A stretch of DNA of 34,949 bases from Planctomycetia bacterium. GTDB taxonomy: Bacteria > Planctomycetota > Phycisphaerae > Phycisphaerales > SM1A02. Below are positions 1 to 8,977 of this stretch, one piece after another (within the stretch, counting starts at the first letter, position 1; each line of letters starts with the position of its first letter). The notes beneath the pieces were generated by a model. It was not told the DNA's origin and searched no databases. It worked only from the letters and a program-made list of their open reading frames with translations. The position numbers and the translations under genes were made by a program. The stretch is taken from positions 1 through 34,949 of the forward strand of contig SYGQ01000070.1 of assembly GCA_005799475.1 (NCBI GenBank), read 5' to 3'.

Positions 1-1761
1 CTCCTCTTCGATGTCGGTCACCAGTGCTACACCCACAAACTCTTGACCGGCCGACAGCATCTCCTCCCACGCCTCCGCCAGCGCGGCGGCATGGCTGGAT
101 TCCCCGAACCACGCGAATCCCCCTATGACTTGTTCTCGGTGGGTCACGCGGGAACGGCGATCCCGACCGCGGTCGGCATGGCTCGTGGCGATGCCCTCAT
201 GGAAGAGGGATGGAGCCCCGAAACGCCGCGCGGCCGCCGCGTGGTCTCCCTGATCGGCGATGCGTCCATCGTGAACGGCGTGGCGATGGAAGGGCTCAAC
301 AACGCGGGAACACTCAAGCGACAGTTCCTCGTCATCCTGAACGACAACGGGATGAGCATCGCGAAGCCCCAGGGGGCGGTCGCGGCCTACTTCGACCGGC
401 TCAGGATGTCCCACACCTACGGCGAGTTCAAGCGACGGGCGAAGGCGATGGCAGGCCACATGCCCGGCGGCGAGTCGCTCAAGGGGCTCTACCACCGAAT
501 GGGCGAGTCATCCAAAGCGTTCATTGCTGAGAACCACTGGTTTGAGCACTTTGGACTCGTCACGGTGGGGCCGATCGACGGCCACGATCTACCGACACTC
601 ATTGACTTCCTCAACGAAGCGAGGCACTTCGATCGACCCATGGTGCTCCATGTGAAGACGATTAAGGGCCGCGGCTATGAATTCGCCGAGAAAGACGCCA
701 CCGCGTTCCACTCCCCGAGCGCGTTCAAGATTGAAACCCTCGAGAACGAGGGCTGTCGCGTCGAGGTCAAGAGGGGCGGGCGCTCCTTCACGGCGGCGTT
801 CGGCGATGTCATGCGCGATCTCTTGGCGCGCGACCCGAAGGTCGTTGCGTGCACCGCCGCGATGCCCGACGGCACTGGAATCAACAAGGTCATCGACGAG
901 TATCCCACGCGAGTCATCGACAGCGGCATCTGCGAGAGCCATGCGATGGACATGATGGCCGGCTTCGCGAAGACGGGTTGGAAGCCATTCTTCGCGGTCT
1001 ACTCGACCTTCCTGCAGAGGGCCTTTGATCAAGCGTTCCAGGAGGGCGCGCTTCAGGGACTGCCGATCCGGCTGTGCCTTGATCGAGCCGGTTTGGTCGG
1101 CGGTGATGGCGCGGTGCACCACGGATTCTGCGACATTTCGCTTCTGGCGACTCTCCCCAACGCGTGCATCATGGCGGCGATGGACGAGCCAAGCCTGCGC
1201 GGCGCCATCGACTTCATGGCGGGTTGGTCCGAGGGCATCTCGTCCGTGCGGTACCCACGCGACTCGGTGAGCGAACGGTTCACGGCCTCCGCCTGCCCCG
1301 CGTTTGTGCTCGGACGGGCGCGCGCGCTCGCGACGCATGCTGATCCCGAGGCGGCCATCCTTGGGTTCGGCGTTTCCGTGATCGACGCGGCAGCGGCCAT
1401 TGACGAACTCGGCGGCGAATTCGCGGTCGAACTCTACGACGCACGATTCGCCAAGCCTGTCGACGGTGAACTACTCGAGCGATTGCTCAGTGCCGGAGTG
1501 CCAATCGTGACGGTTGAGGACCACTCCATTCGCGGCGGGTTTGGTTCGTGCGTCCTCGAAGAGTGCAATCGACGCGGCCTCGACACGCGGCTCGTCACGA
1601 GGCTCGGCCTGCCGGATCGGTGGATTCATCAGGGCGAACGCAAGGAGCAACTCGCCGAAGCTGGGATTGACTCGCACGCCATCGCGCGCACCGTGCGCGC
1701 CCTCGTGGAGGCGCAGCGCGCACGACGAGATGCCTTGACCGCGCACGCGGCGGCCAAGTAG
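1..1761 (+). CDS. dxs: 1-deoxy-D-xylulose-5-phosphate synthase, 5'-truncated by window edge
   Basis: Thiamine-diphosphate enzyme that condenses pyruvate and glyceraldehyde-3-phosphate into DXP, the first step of the MEP isoprenoid pathway in the cytoplasm. Frame 1 is open from base 1 and reads FDVGHQCYTHKLLTGR, a family hallmark normally near residue 75, so roughly 70 N-terminal residues lie outside the window. The track's start at 43 (TTG) is only an internal Leu codon. Visible motifs are the TPP motif (GDASIVNGVAMEGLNNAG, then NDNGMSI about 28 residues on), the catalytic-Glu segment GICESHAMD (about residue 309 of the fragment), YSTFLQRAFDQ and DRAGLVGGDG, then a C-terminal transketolase domain. 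The usual DGPTHQG is DGAVHHG here, with the His kept. yraN follows after 78 bases in the same direction. Confidence 0.96.
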   Translation, partial: LLFDVGHQCYTHKLLTGRQHLLPRLRQRGGMAGFPEPRESPYDLFSVGHAGTAIPTAVGMARGDALMEEGWSPETPRGRRVVSLIGDASIVNGVAMEGLNNAGTLKRQFLVILNDNGMSIAKPQGAVAAYFDRLRMSHTYGEFKRRAKAMAGHMPGGESLKGLYHRMGESSKAFIAENHWFEHFGLVTVGPIDGHDLPTLIDFLNEARHFDRPMVLHVKTIKGRGYEFAEKDATAFHSPSAFKIETLENEGCRVEVKRGGRSFTAAFGDVMRDLLARDPKVVACTAAMPDGTGINKVIDEYPTRVIDSGICESHAMDMMAGFAKTGWKPFFAVYSTFLQRAFDQAFQEGALQGLPIRLCLDRAGLVGGDGAVHHGFCDISLLATLPNACIMAAMDEPSLRGAIDFMAGWSEGISSVRYPRDSVSERFTASACPAFVLGRARALATHADPEAAILGFGVSVIDAAAAIDELGGEFAVELYDARFAKPVDGELLERLLSAGVPIVTVEDHSIRGGFGSCVLEECNRRGLDTRLVTRLGLPDRWIHQGERKEQLAEAGIDSHAIARTVRALVEAQRARRDALTAHAAAK

Positions 1762-1827
1762 ACCGCGCGCGGCCTCTGGTGCCGCCAGAACTTTGGAACC
1801 ACTTTTCGATGGCGTCGCGGATCGTCG

Positions 1828-1833
1828 TAGCGT
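1828..1833 (+). promoter_or_regulatory. Candidate -10 element (TAGCGT) for a leaderless yraN transcript
   Basis: TAGCGT fits the TAnnnT consensus and is followed by exactly six bases before the ATG at 1840, so transcription would begin at or next to the start codon. There is no SD sequence and no convincing -35. The same spacing is seen before the genes starting at 3485, 6315 and 7628. yraN could also be read through from dxs. Confidence 0.4.
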
Positions 1834-1839
1834 GGCACG

Positions 1840-2220
1840 ATGTCCGGTCGACAACTCGAGATTGCGCGCGCGGGCGAGGTGGCAGCCGAGGCCCATCTGG
1901 TGCGGGCGGGATTCATTCCCGTGGCGCGAAATGTCCGAGTTGGACGCGATGAAGCGGACCTCGTGATGCGCGATCCCGACGGGCGAACGATGGTGGTGGT
2001 CGAGGTGAAGACGAGGACCCGTTCATCGGTGTGGCCGGAAGAACGCATCGACCGCGCCAAGCAGTTCCACCTCCGAAGGATCGCTCGGACGCTCGCGGCC
2101 CGAACTCCGTCAGGCACCCCTTGGCGGATTGACGCGATCGGCGTCACCCTCATCGGCGATGCCCCCGCCGTGATCGTGCACCACACAAACGCGGTCGAAG
2201 GTCAAGCCTTGGGGAGATAG
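1840..2220 (+). CDS. yraN: YraN-family (UPF0102) nuclease-like protein
   Basis: Small (126 aa) cytoplasmic protein with the restriction-endonuclease-like fold of UPF0102/YraN, a family of unclear cellular role. The sequence has the family's order of motifs: GEVAAEAHLVRAGF near the N-terminus, then RNVRVGRDEADLVMRD (the usual GEIDLI is DEADLV, keeping the acidic pair), VVEVKTRTR at about residues 53-61 (the E-x-K of the nuclease core), and WRIDAIGV near the end. Length is normal for the family. The ATG at 1840 places the first motif at the expected position. It lies 78 bases after dxs, and its 3' end overlaps the convergent lipoprotein gene by 19 bases. The family assignment is firm; nuclease activity is inferred. 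Confidence 0.88.
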   Translation: MSGRQLEIARAGEVAAEAHLVRAGFIPVARNVRVGRDEADLVMRDPDGRTMVVVEVKTRTRSSVWPEERIDRAKQFHLRRIARTLAARTPSGTPWRIDAIGVTLIGDAPAVIVHHTNAVEGQALGR

Positions 2221-3485
2221 CGATGCCACGCGATGTCGGTGAGGCGCCTCGTCATCTGTTTGATGTCAGTCGTCACCCACCGATCCCGTAACTTCGCGAG
2301 GTAGCGGTACTGCTCGCGCTTGCCGCGCTGCTCTTCGAGCGCGAGCCGGATCTGCCGCTGGAGGATCGGGTCAAACAGCCCTCGACCCTGCGCCGACTGG
2401 ATCCGCACCACGCAGTACCAGGTGACACCCGACGGTTTGCGATGGGCGGCGGTCAGCGCGCCCGTCGTCGAGGCCTTGAGAAGCGACTTGATATCGTCAG
2501 CGAACTCAAGACCGTCAATCCCATTGGCTGGGAGGTCGAACTTTGTCCAGATGCCGTCATCAGGCAGCGCGAGTGCCTTGGCGATCTCCGCGAACGACTC
2601 GCCGCGCGCGATTCGGGTCTCGACATCCTTGAGCCGCTCCACCTCCGAAGCGGCCACCTGAATCCTGCCAATCCAGATGACCGGCGCGGGATTGAACTCT
2701 TTCTCGAACCTGACATACTCGCGCTCGATATCGCGCCAGCTCACGATGGTGCGCGGCTTCACGCGGCGGCGAAGCAGATCCTGCGCCAACGCCTCATCGC
2801 GCTTCTCTCGCAAGTACTCCTCCATCGACATCCCGAACTGGTCCTGAAGGGTTTGGCTCGCCTGCGCGAGGTTGCCTCCATACCCGGCGACCGTCTGCTG
2901 TTGGACGGAGTCCAGCCAGGCAAGGATCCCCAACTGCATGTCAGGAGTCAGCATTCCCTCGGCCTCGGCGATGATGAGTTCGTTGTTGATGTACTGCTCG
3001 AAGCGCTCGGCCACGAGATTCTCGATCATCATCTTTGCCGTCACCTGAGGATTCTCGGCCACGATGCGCAGGATGCGATCCTCCACCGATTGAAGGAACT
3101 GGCTCGCGTAGACGGCGCGACCGTTGATCTGGCCGACGAGACTGTCGACGGTCCAGCGCTGCCCCGGCTGCACACGGATCTCTTCTCGTGACGCCACGGG
3201 AATGTCCACTTCCTTACCGTCGGGACCTTGCTCGACCCGCGATGTCGTTGTCGTCACTCTCTCGGCGCCGTCATCCGACGACTCCACCGTCTCCGTCACG
3301 ACGCGCTCTGGAGCGAACACTTCCGATGGCACCAAGATCGCGGTCGACGAGGCCATCATGGGCAACGAGAAGTCGGCGGCCGAGACTTCCGGTGCGGTGT
3401 CAGGACGATCGACAAGCGAGCGGCAGCTCGGCAGTGCGATCACCGCAGCGCACAGGCCTGCACAAGAGAGCTGGCTCAATGGCAT
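2202..3485 (-). CDS. SurA/parvulin-like peptidyl-prolyl isomerase-type lipoprotein
   Basis: 427-aa exported protein. The N-terminus has a short hydrophobic segment ending in ALPSC (Cys21), which reads as a lipobox, so it is probably a membrane-anchored periplasmic lipoprotein. A Glu/Thr/Val-rich linker follows to about residue 110. Then comes a SurA-type N-terminal chaperone module (VGQINGRAVYASQFLQSVED, with long helices and Q/L-rich stretches to about residue 265). A degenerate parvulin-like domain follows (RIARGESFAEIAKALALPDDG), where the usual GGdlG-type loop is reduced. The C-terminus is basic. It most likely assists folding of exported or outer-membrane proteins; catalytic isomerase activity is doubtful. 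It is divergent from the DUF1844 gene and overlaps yraN tail to tail. Confidence 0.72.
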   Translation of the reverse strand: MPLSQLSCAGLCAAVIALPSCRSLVDRPDTAPEVSAADFSLPMMASSTAILVPSEVFAPERVVTETVESSDDGAERVTTTTSRVEQGPDGKEVDIPVASREEIRVQPGQRWTVDSLVGQINGRAVYASQFLQSVEDRILRIVAENPQVTAKMMIENLVAERFEQYINNELIIAEAEGMLTPDMQLGILAWLDSVQQQTVAGYGGNLAQASQTLQDQFGMSMEEYLREKRDEALAQDLLRRRVKPRTIVSWRDIEREYVRFEKEFNPAPVIWIGRIQVAASEVERLKDVETRIARGESFAEIAKALALPDDGIWTKFDLPANGIDGLEFADDIKSLLKASTTGALTAAHRKPSGVTWYCVVRIQSAQGRGLFDPILQRQIRLALEEQRGKREQYRYLAKLRDRWVTTDIKQMTRRLTDIAWHRYLPKA

Positions 3486-3491
3486 CGCCGG

Positions 3492-3497
3492 AGTCTA
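3492..3497 (-). promoter_or_regulatory. Candidate -10 element (TAGACT) for a leaderless lipoprotein transcript
   Basis: Read on the minus strand, TAGACT is followed by six bases (CCGGCG) and then the ATG at 3485. No SD is present. The 8-mer CTAGACTC around it is identical to the one at the same distance from the purA start codon (7615-7622). No clear -35 is visible. Confidence 0.45.
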
Positions 3498-3509
3498 GGT
3501 CCTACGGTC

Positions 3510-3515
3510 TATACT
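3510..3515 (+). promoter_or_regulatory. Candidate -10 element (TATACT) for the DUF1844 gene
   Basis: TATACT matches TATAAT at 5 of 6 positions and lies 20 bases before the ATG at 3536, predicting a short leader of about 14 bases. A weak GGAG is present at about 3519-3522. No good -35 is seen. It is back to back with the divergent lipoprotein promoter candidate. Confidence 0.35.
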
Positions 3516-3535
3516 CGTGGAGAACGGACAGAACG

Positions 3536-4015
3536 ATGGCGAACGAAACACCAAACATCCATGTCGACAGCGACTGGAAGGCGCAAGCCGAGGCCGAGCG
3601 CGAGCGACTTCAGAAACTCGATGCCGCTCACGCGAAGGGGCAACCCGCCGCTGCGGCGTTCCCCCCTGCGGACCTCCGGAGTCTGGTTGGTCTTCTTGCC
3701 ACGCAGGCGCTCGGCGGTCTTGGTGCCTACGGTGACCCGAAGACCAACCGGGTCATGGTGGACCTTGATCAGGCGCAGTTCGCCATCGACCTCCTCGCCG
3801 TGCTTGAGGCGAAGACGAAAGGCAATCTCTCGACCGAGGAGGCCGCTGAACTGACGGCCATTCTCGCCGAACTCCGGAGTCGGTTTGTCCAGATTTCGAA
3901 ACTCGTGGCTGCGCAGCACGCGGAAGCGGGCGGACGCATTGCTCCGACACCCTCTGCCGCCGCAGAAGCATCGCCGGCGAGCCCGACCAAGCCCAAACTC
4001 ATCATTCCGAGCTAG
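3536..4015 (+). CDS. DUF1844 domain-containing protein
   Basis: 159-aa soluble protein. The track ORF starts at 3188, but most of that extension is antisense to the lipoprotein gene; the ATG at 3536 (MANETPNIHVD) is the sensible start. The centre (about residues 40-115) has the DUF1844 pattern: LVGLLATQALGGLGAYGDP, VDLDQAQFAIDLLAVLEAKT and GNLSTEEAAELTAILAELRS. The N-terminus is charged (KAQAEAERERLQKLDAA) and the C-terminus is an Ala/Pro/Ser tail ending KPKLIIPS. The family is widespread in planctomycetes and some other phyla and has no known function, so none is assigned. Its stop codon shares a CTAG tetranucleotide with the stop of the convergent membrane protein gene. Confidence 0.85.
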   Translation: MANETPNIHVDSDWKAQAEAERERLQKLDAAHAKGQPAAAAFPPADLRSLVGLLATQALGGLGAYGDPKTNRVMVDLDQAQFAIDLLAVLEAKTKGNLSTEEAAELTAILAELRSRFVQISKLVAAQHAEAGGRIAPTPSAAAEASPASPTKPKLIIPS

Positions 4016-5367
4016 GGCGTCGCCGCGCCGCGCGCTGCGGCCGTGAACAACACGATCCGCCCCACCATCACGGCACTCATTCCCAATTGCATGACGGCGA
4101 GAACGACCGGCGCCGCGACCTCGGGCCACGACGACTGGCGACGCGAAGGGTCTTCCGTGTCTCCCGCGGCGACGAGGAGCGGGAGGAACATCAGGATCGG
4201 AAGGTCGATGTATCGCTCGAAACACTGCGTGTTCGCCGTCGCCGCGGCGACGAACGAGAGCATCGCGAGCACGAGGAGTCGGCCATCGCGATGCTGCCAT
4301 GCGCGCGAAATGAGGGCCGCGAGGACCGCTCCACCGAGACCGGCGAGAGCGATGACGACCACGCTGTGCCCCATGGGAGAAGGGAACGATTCGATCACGC
4401 TCCAGATCGGTCCGCCCCACCTGCCGGACTCGCGCGCGTAGTCCGTTTGTGGCAAGAGACCCACGAGGAGCCCTGCGCCAAGGCCTACGACGGGGACTCG
4501 CCATGGACCGTGACGATCTGATGTGACATGTGTCACCACGAGCCAAGGGCTTCCCCACAATCCGAGCAGGGCAAGGAAGAGCGAGGGGGTCGCCCAGTTC
4601 GCCCCTGCGGCGTGCTGCGCCCGGAACGATGGCGGCACCAGACCGCCCCAAATCGCCACAAGCCCTGCGAGGACAGCCAGTGGAAGCGCGATCGCCAGAA
4701 CCCATGCGATCCAGTGCCCTGGACTCCAAGCCTGATGCGAAGACCTCCAACGAATCACCCCGAGCGCCGCAATCGGGGCGACCATCCACACGGAAGGCTG
4801 CCGGACGAAGACGGCGAGCGTCGCAAGCACGCCGATCGCAGCGAGCCTGCCAACGCTTGGCGTCGGCCCGAGAATGAGAGCGAGCGCACCAAACTGGAGC
4901 ATCCACGCCGCAACATCCGTCGTAAGCCAAATGCTGCCACCGAGGAAGTAAGGCGACAGGAGAAGCGGCATCGTCCATCCCAGCGCGTGCCAGCGCGGCA
5001 TGGAACGACCTAGCGCCGCGCAGACCGTCACCGCCAGTACAAGCCCGCAGAGACTCGAGACCAGTTGGAGTCCCAAGAGCGAATCCACCCCGGCAACGCG
5101 CACCACGGCGAGTACGGTGTGGAATCCGGGGCTCGTGGCTGACGGGTAGTCCTTGAGCAGCTCGCTCGGCGTCCGCGAGCCTGGATCTCCCCTCAAACTG
5201 GCCGCAATCTCGTCGATGACCACGGCGTGATGATGGTCCTGGTCGTAGGCCTCGCTGCCCTCATGCGATTGCATGAGGATGGCGCCCCACACCAGAACGA
5301 GGTACGCGATGCCGACGACGGCGCAGGGCTGGAGTCGATCGCGCAGAGTCCTCGTGTGACCGGCCAT
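4012..5367 (-). CDS. Polytopic membrane protein, GT-C/ALG10-like glycosyltransferase candidate
   Basis: 451-aa protein with about 12-13 predicted membrane segments spread over its length. After the first helix comes an acidic, His-rich loop (AYDQDHHHAVVIDEI) and then DYPSATSPGFHTVLAVV. That layout (Asp/His motif, then a T-[TS]-P-G-type motif before the next helix) resembles the first luminal/periplasmic loop of GT-C enzymes such as ALG10, which transfer sugars from polyprenyl-phosphate donors. It starts 6 bases downstream of the UbiA-family gene, so the two are probably cotranscribed, consistent with a polyprenyl-phosphate-sugar step. The fold class is likely; donor and acceptor are unknown. 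There is no obvious SD before the ATG. Confidence 0.55.
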   Translation of the reverse strand: MAGHTRTLRDRLQPCAVVGIAYLVLVWGAILMQSHEGSEAYDQDHHHAVVIDEIAASLRGDPGSRTPSELLKDYPSATSPGFHTVLAVVRVAGVDSLLGLQLVSSLCGLVLAVTVCAALGRSMPRWHALGWTMPLLLSPYFLGGSIWLTTDVAAWMLQFGALALILGPTPSVGRLAAIGVLATLAVFVRQPSVWMVAPIAALGVIRWRSSHQAWSPGHWIAWVLAIALPLAVLAGLVAIWGGLVPPSFRAQHAAGANWATPSLFLALLGLWGSPWLVVTHVTSDRHGPWRVPVVGLGAGLLVGLLPQTDYARESGRWGGPIWSVIESFPSPMGHSVVVIALAGLGGAVLAALISRAWQHRDGRLLVLAMLSFVAAATANTQCFERYIDLPILMFLPLLVAAGDTEDPSRRQSSWPEVAAPVVLAVMQLGMSAVMVGRIVLFTAAARGAATP

Positions 5368-5373
5368 TGCTGG

Positions 5374-6315
5374 CTAGACCACAAGGAGCACGCGCCGAAT
5401 GACTGAGTCGACCGCCTCGCTGTACAGCGCTCCGTAGACCCCCAGCACGAACAGCCCGACGGCCCACGCAAGTACGCGATCGTCGCGCAACGCGGCCAGT
5501 GGTGAGTCACTTTCTCCATCGATCGCTCGTCGATAGAAGCGATGGACAGCCATGAGAACAAGCGGACTCAGGAGCGCGAGCGCGAGGCTGCGCGTTCCGA
5601 AGAGCGACATCGCGTGCGCGCTGAGGGTGTACATCAGATACATCAGCACCGTCATGCCCCCGCTCACACTCAGGAGCCAGTTCAACTCCGCGAGGCTTCC
5701 GTATTGCGCCCGCTGCGACCACTCAGAACCGGCTTCCTTCGCGGCCGCGGTGAGGTCACAGGTGCGCTTGATGAATCCCAAGTATGTCGTGAGGAAGAAC
5801 ACGCAAAGAAGGAGCCAGATCGACACGGGCACCGAGATCGCCACGGCCCCGGCGATCGCACGGAGGCAGAATCCACACGCGATCGTCCCCACATCCACGA
5901 AGCCGACACGCTTGAGCCCAGCGTTGTAGAGCACCTGAAGGAGGAGATAGAGCGCAATGACCCAGGCCACGGGCTCGCCCGCGAGTCGGCCCACCGCGAG
6001 CGAGACGATGGCGAGCCCGACGCCGATCGCGATAGCGGTCGCGCTTCCCATCGCCCCGCTCGCAACCGGTCGCATCCGCTTGCGGGGGTGCAAGCGATCT
6101 TCTGCGGCATCAAGCGCATCATTGATCGCGTACCAACCACTCGCGGCGAGACAGAATGCGGCGAAGGCGATCACGGAGTCCACGAGCATCGCGTTGAGCG
6201 ACTCGGCGGAGGCCCCGCGCCCGGCACCGCCAAGCCAAAACACTAGTGGCGCCGCCACGAAGACATTCTTGACCCAGTCGCCGGGCCGGAGGAGACGCAG
6301 GACAGCGACCGTCAT
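5374..6315 (-). CDS. UbiA-family prenyltransferase, decaprenyl-phosphate phosphoribosyltransferase-like
   Basis: 313-aa integral membrane protein with about eight or nine helices. The first Asp-rich motif is NDALDAAEDRLHPRKRMRPV (about residues 65-84), binding Mg-diphosphate. The second region reads TTYLGFIKRTCDL, followed by GSEWSQRAQYGSLAELNWLL. The N-terminal LRPGDWVKN and the KR-type second motif are more like decaprenyl-phosphate phosphoribosyltransferase (DPPR synthase, Rv3806c-type: PRPP plus polyprenyl phosphate) than quinone or heme UbiA enzymes. The downstream GT-C-like gene supports a polyprenyl-phosphate-sugar role. Substrate is inferred. There is no SD; CCTCCC directly precedes the ATG and a GATAAT lies six bases upstream of it. 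Confidence 0.75.
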   Translation of the reverse strand: MTVAVLRLLRPGDWVKNVFVAAPLVFWLGGAGRGASAESLNAMLVDSVIAFAAFCLAASGWYAINDALDAAEDRLHPRKRMRPVASGAMGSATAIAIGVGLAIVSLAVGRLAGEPVAWVIALYLLLQVLYNAGLKRVGFVDVGTIACGFCLRAIAGAVAISVPVSIWLLLCVFFLTTYLGFIKRTCDLTAAAKEAGSEWSQRAQYGSLAELNWLLSVSGGMTVLMYLMYTLSAHAMSLFGTRSLALALLSPLVLMAVHRFYRRAIDGESDSPLAALRDDRVLAWAVGLFVLGVYGALYSEAVDSVIRRVLLVV

Positions 6316-6321
6316 GGGAGG

Positions 6322-6327
6322 ATTATC
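6322..6327 (-). promoter_or_regulatory. Candidate -10 element (GATAAT) for a leaderless UbiA-family transcript
   Basis: On the minus strand, GATAAT (5 of 6 to TATAAT) is followed by CCTCCC and the ATG at 6315. The six bases where an SD should lie are anti-SD-like, which argues against SD-led initiation. No clear -35 is seen. Confidence 0.45.
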
Positions 6328-6368
6328 GGCTCGCGCGCAAGAAAATCGCCACTAATGAGATCCACTCA

Positions 6369-7574
6369 TCAGACAAGTTCGCAGAGCACCGTGTCGGCAA
6401 GGAGCAGGCCGCTCGCCGAGAGACGCAACGCGCTTGCATCCCGCACGAGCAGTCCCTCGCGCGTGAAGCGGGCCAACGCGTGCCGGCGCGCGGGCCCCCT
6501 CGACCCGACGGTCAGCAACGACTCAACGCGGTCGAGCGGGATCCCGTCGATGAGACGCAGGCCCAGCATGAACACCTCACCCACCCGAGCGTCGTCGTCG
6601 AGCACTTCAATGTCCTGCACACTCGCCAGAGGCCCCTCGCTGAGCCAGTCCGAGAGCCGAGGAACATTCTTCCACCGCACGCCGCTCGCGTGCGCGCTGG
6701 CGCTCGGGCCCAATGCCCACCAGTCAGCGTTTTCCCAGTACAGAAGGTTGTGTCGGCAGCGGTGGCCTCGCCGCCCCCAATTGCTGATCTCGTATCGCTC
6801 GAACCCAGCCGCAGCGAGACGACCGCACGCGGCGGCGCACTGGGCAACCTCCAGTTCCTCCGCCAACTTCGTCACTTTGCCCGTGCGCAGTTTCACGGCG
6901 AGGGGGGTATTGGGTTCGTACACGAGCCCGTACGCACTGATGTGGTCCGGCTTGAGCGCGATCGTGCGGTCGAGATCCAGTTCCCACTGCTCGATCGTGC
7001 TGCCGGGGATGCCATAGATCAGATCCAGGTTGATAGACGGAATCCCCGCCTCTCGGAGAAGACCAACGGCACGCGCCACGGACTCGGGATGATGCCAGCG
7101 CTCCAAGGTCGACAGCAGTGCCGGATCGAACGACTGGGCACCGAGGCTCACTCTCGTGGCACCGGACTCCATGAGCGCACGCGCCATGGGCGCGTTGACG
7201 GTCTCGGGATTGGCCTCGACCGTGAACTCGGCGCCGTCGATCATCGCGAATCGGCGACGCAGTCCCGAGATCATGCGTCGAACGAGGGACTCGCCAATCA
7301 GCGTGGGCGTGCCTCCCCCAATGAAGACTGTCTCCAACGGTTCAACGATGAACTTCAGGGCCTCGTCCATTTCCGACTCGAGCCTCTCGACGAATGCCTC
7401 AGCCCGATCTTCGCTATCGACGATGGAGTAGAAGTCACAGTAATGGCACTTGTGTGCACAGAACGGCACATGGACATAGAGCGCACGGAACCGCGGCGCC
7501 CCTGCGTGAGTGAGGGCGTCGACGGCGGTGCGTCGCGGTGATTTCCCGCCGATGCTGAGGGCGACTCGTTCCAA
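6369..7574 (-). CDS. hemW: HemW-like radical SAM protein (coproporphyrinogen III oxidase-like)
   Basis: About 401 aa. It contains YVHVPFCAHKCHYCDFYS, the radical-SAM Cx3Cx2C cluster in HemW context, then VFIGGGTPTLIG, FTVEANPETV, RVSLGAQSFDPALL and NLDLIYGIPGST, and in the C-terminal half HNLLYWENADWWALGPSASAH. HemW proteins bind heme and act in heme delivery, and are often misannotated as HemN. The track start (ATG 7724) would put ~97 bases inside divergent purA and give a long N-terminal extension absent from the family. No in-frame ATG or GTG lies between that and the SAM motif. In-frame TTG codons exist at 7583 and 7574; I chose 7574, because TACCTT lies seven bases before it. The true start is uncertain. 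Confidence 0.87.
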   Translation of the reverse strand: MERVALSIGGKSPRRTAVDALTHAGAPRFRALYVHVPFCAHKCHYCDFYSIVDSEDRAEAFVERLESEMDEALKFIVEPLETVFIGGGTPTLIGESLVRRMISGLRRRFAMIDGAEFTVEANPETVNAPMARALMESGATRVSLGAQSFDPALLSTLERWHHPESVARAVGLLREAGIPSINLDLIYGIPGSTIEQWELDLDRTIALKPDHISAYGLVYEPNTPLAVKLRTGKVTKLAEELEVAQCAAACGRLAAAGFERYEISNWGRRGHRCRHNLLYWENADWWALGPSASAHASGVRWKNVPRLSDWLSEGPLASVQDIEVLDDDARVGEVFMLGLRLIDGIPLDRVESLLTVGSRGPARRHALARFTREGLLVRDASALRLSASGLLLADTVLCELV

Positions 7575-7581
7575 GGGCCAC

Positions 7582-7587
7582 AAGGTA
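7582..7587 (-). promoter_or_regulatory. Weak candidate -10 (TACCTT) for hemW
   Basis: TACCTT fits TAnnnT and sits seven bases before the in-frame TTG at 7574 on the minus strand. It is the weakest of the near-start hexamers in this window and depends on an uncertain start codon. It is divergent from the purA element at 7616. Confidence 0.22.
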
Positions 7588-7615
7588 TCGGCGCGAACTG
7601 GAAACGCCCCCCCGC

Positions 7616-8962
<1,347 letters not shown>

Positions 8963-8977
8963 ACTGCCGGCGCGCCG

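Noticed and set aside
3509-4978. 489-aa minus-strand ORF
   Set aside because: It runs across two real genes on opposite strands (DUF1844 and the GT-C-like protein), is Arg-rich and has no domain signature.
8968-8977. CGGCGCGCCG palindrome between purA and the repeat gene as a terminator
   Set aside because: It is a perfect 10-bp palindrome but leaves no hairpin loop and has no T-run; GC-rich palindromes this short are common by chance.
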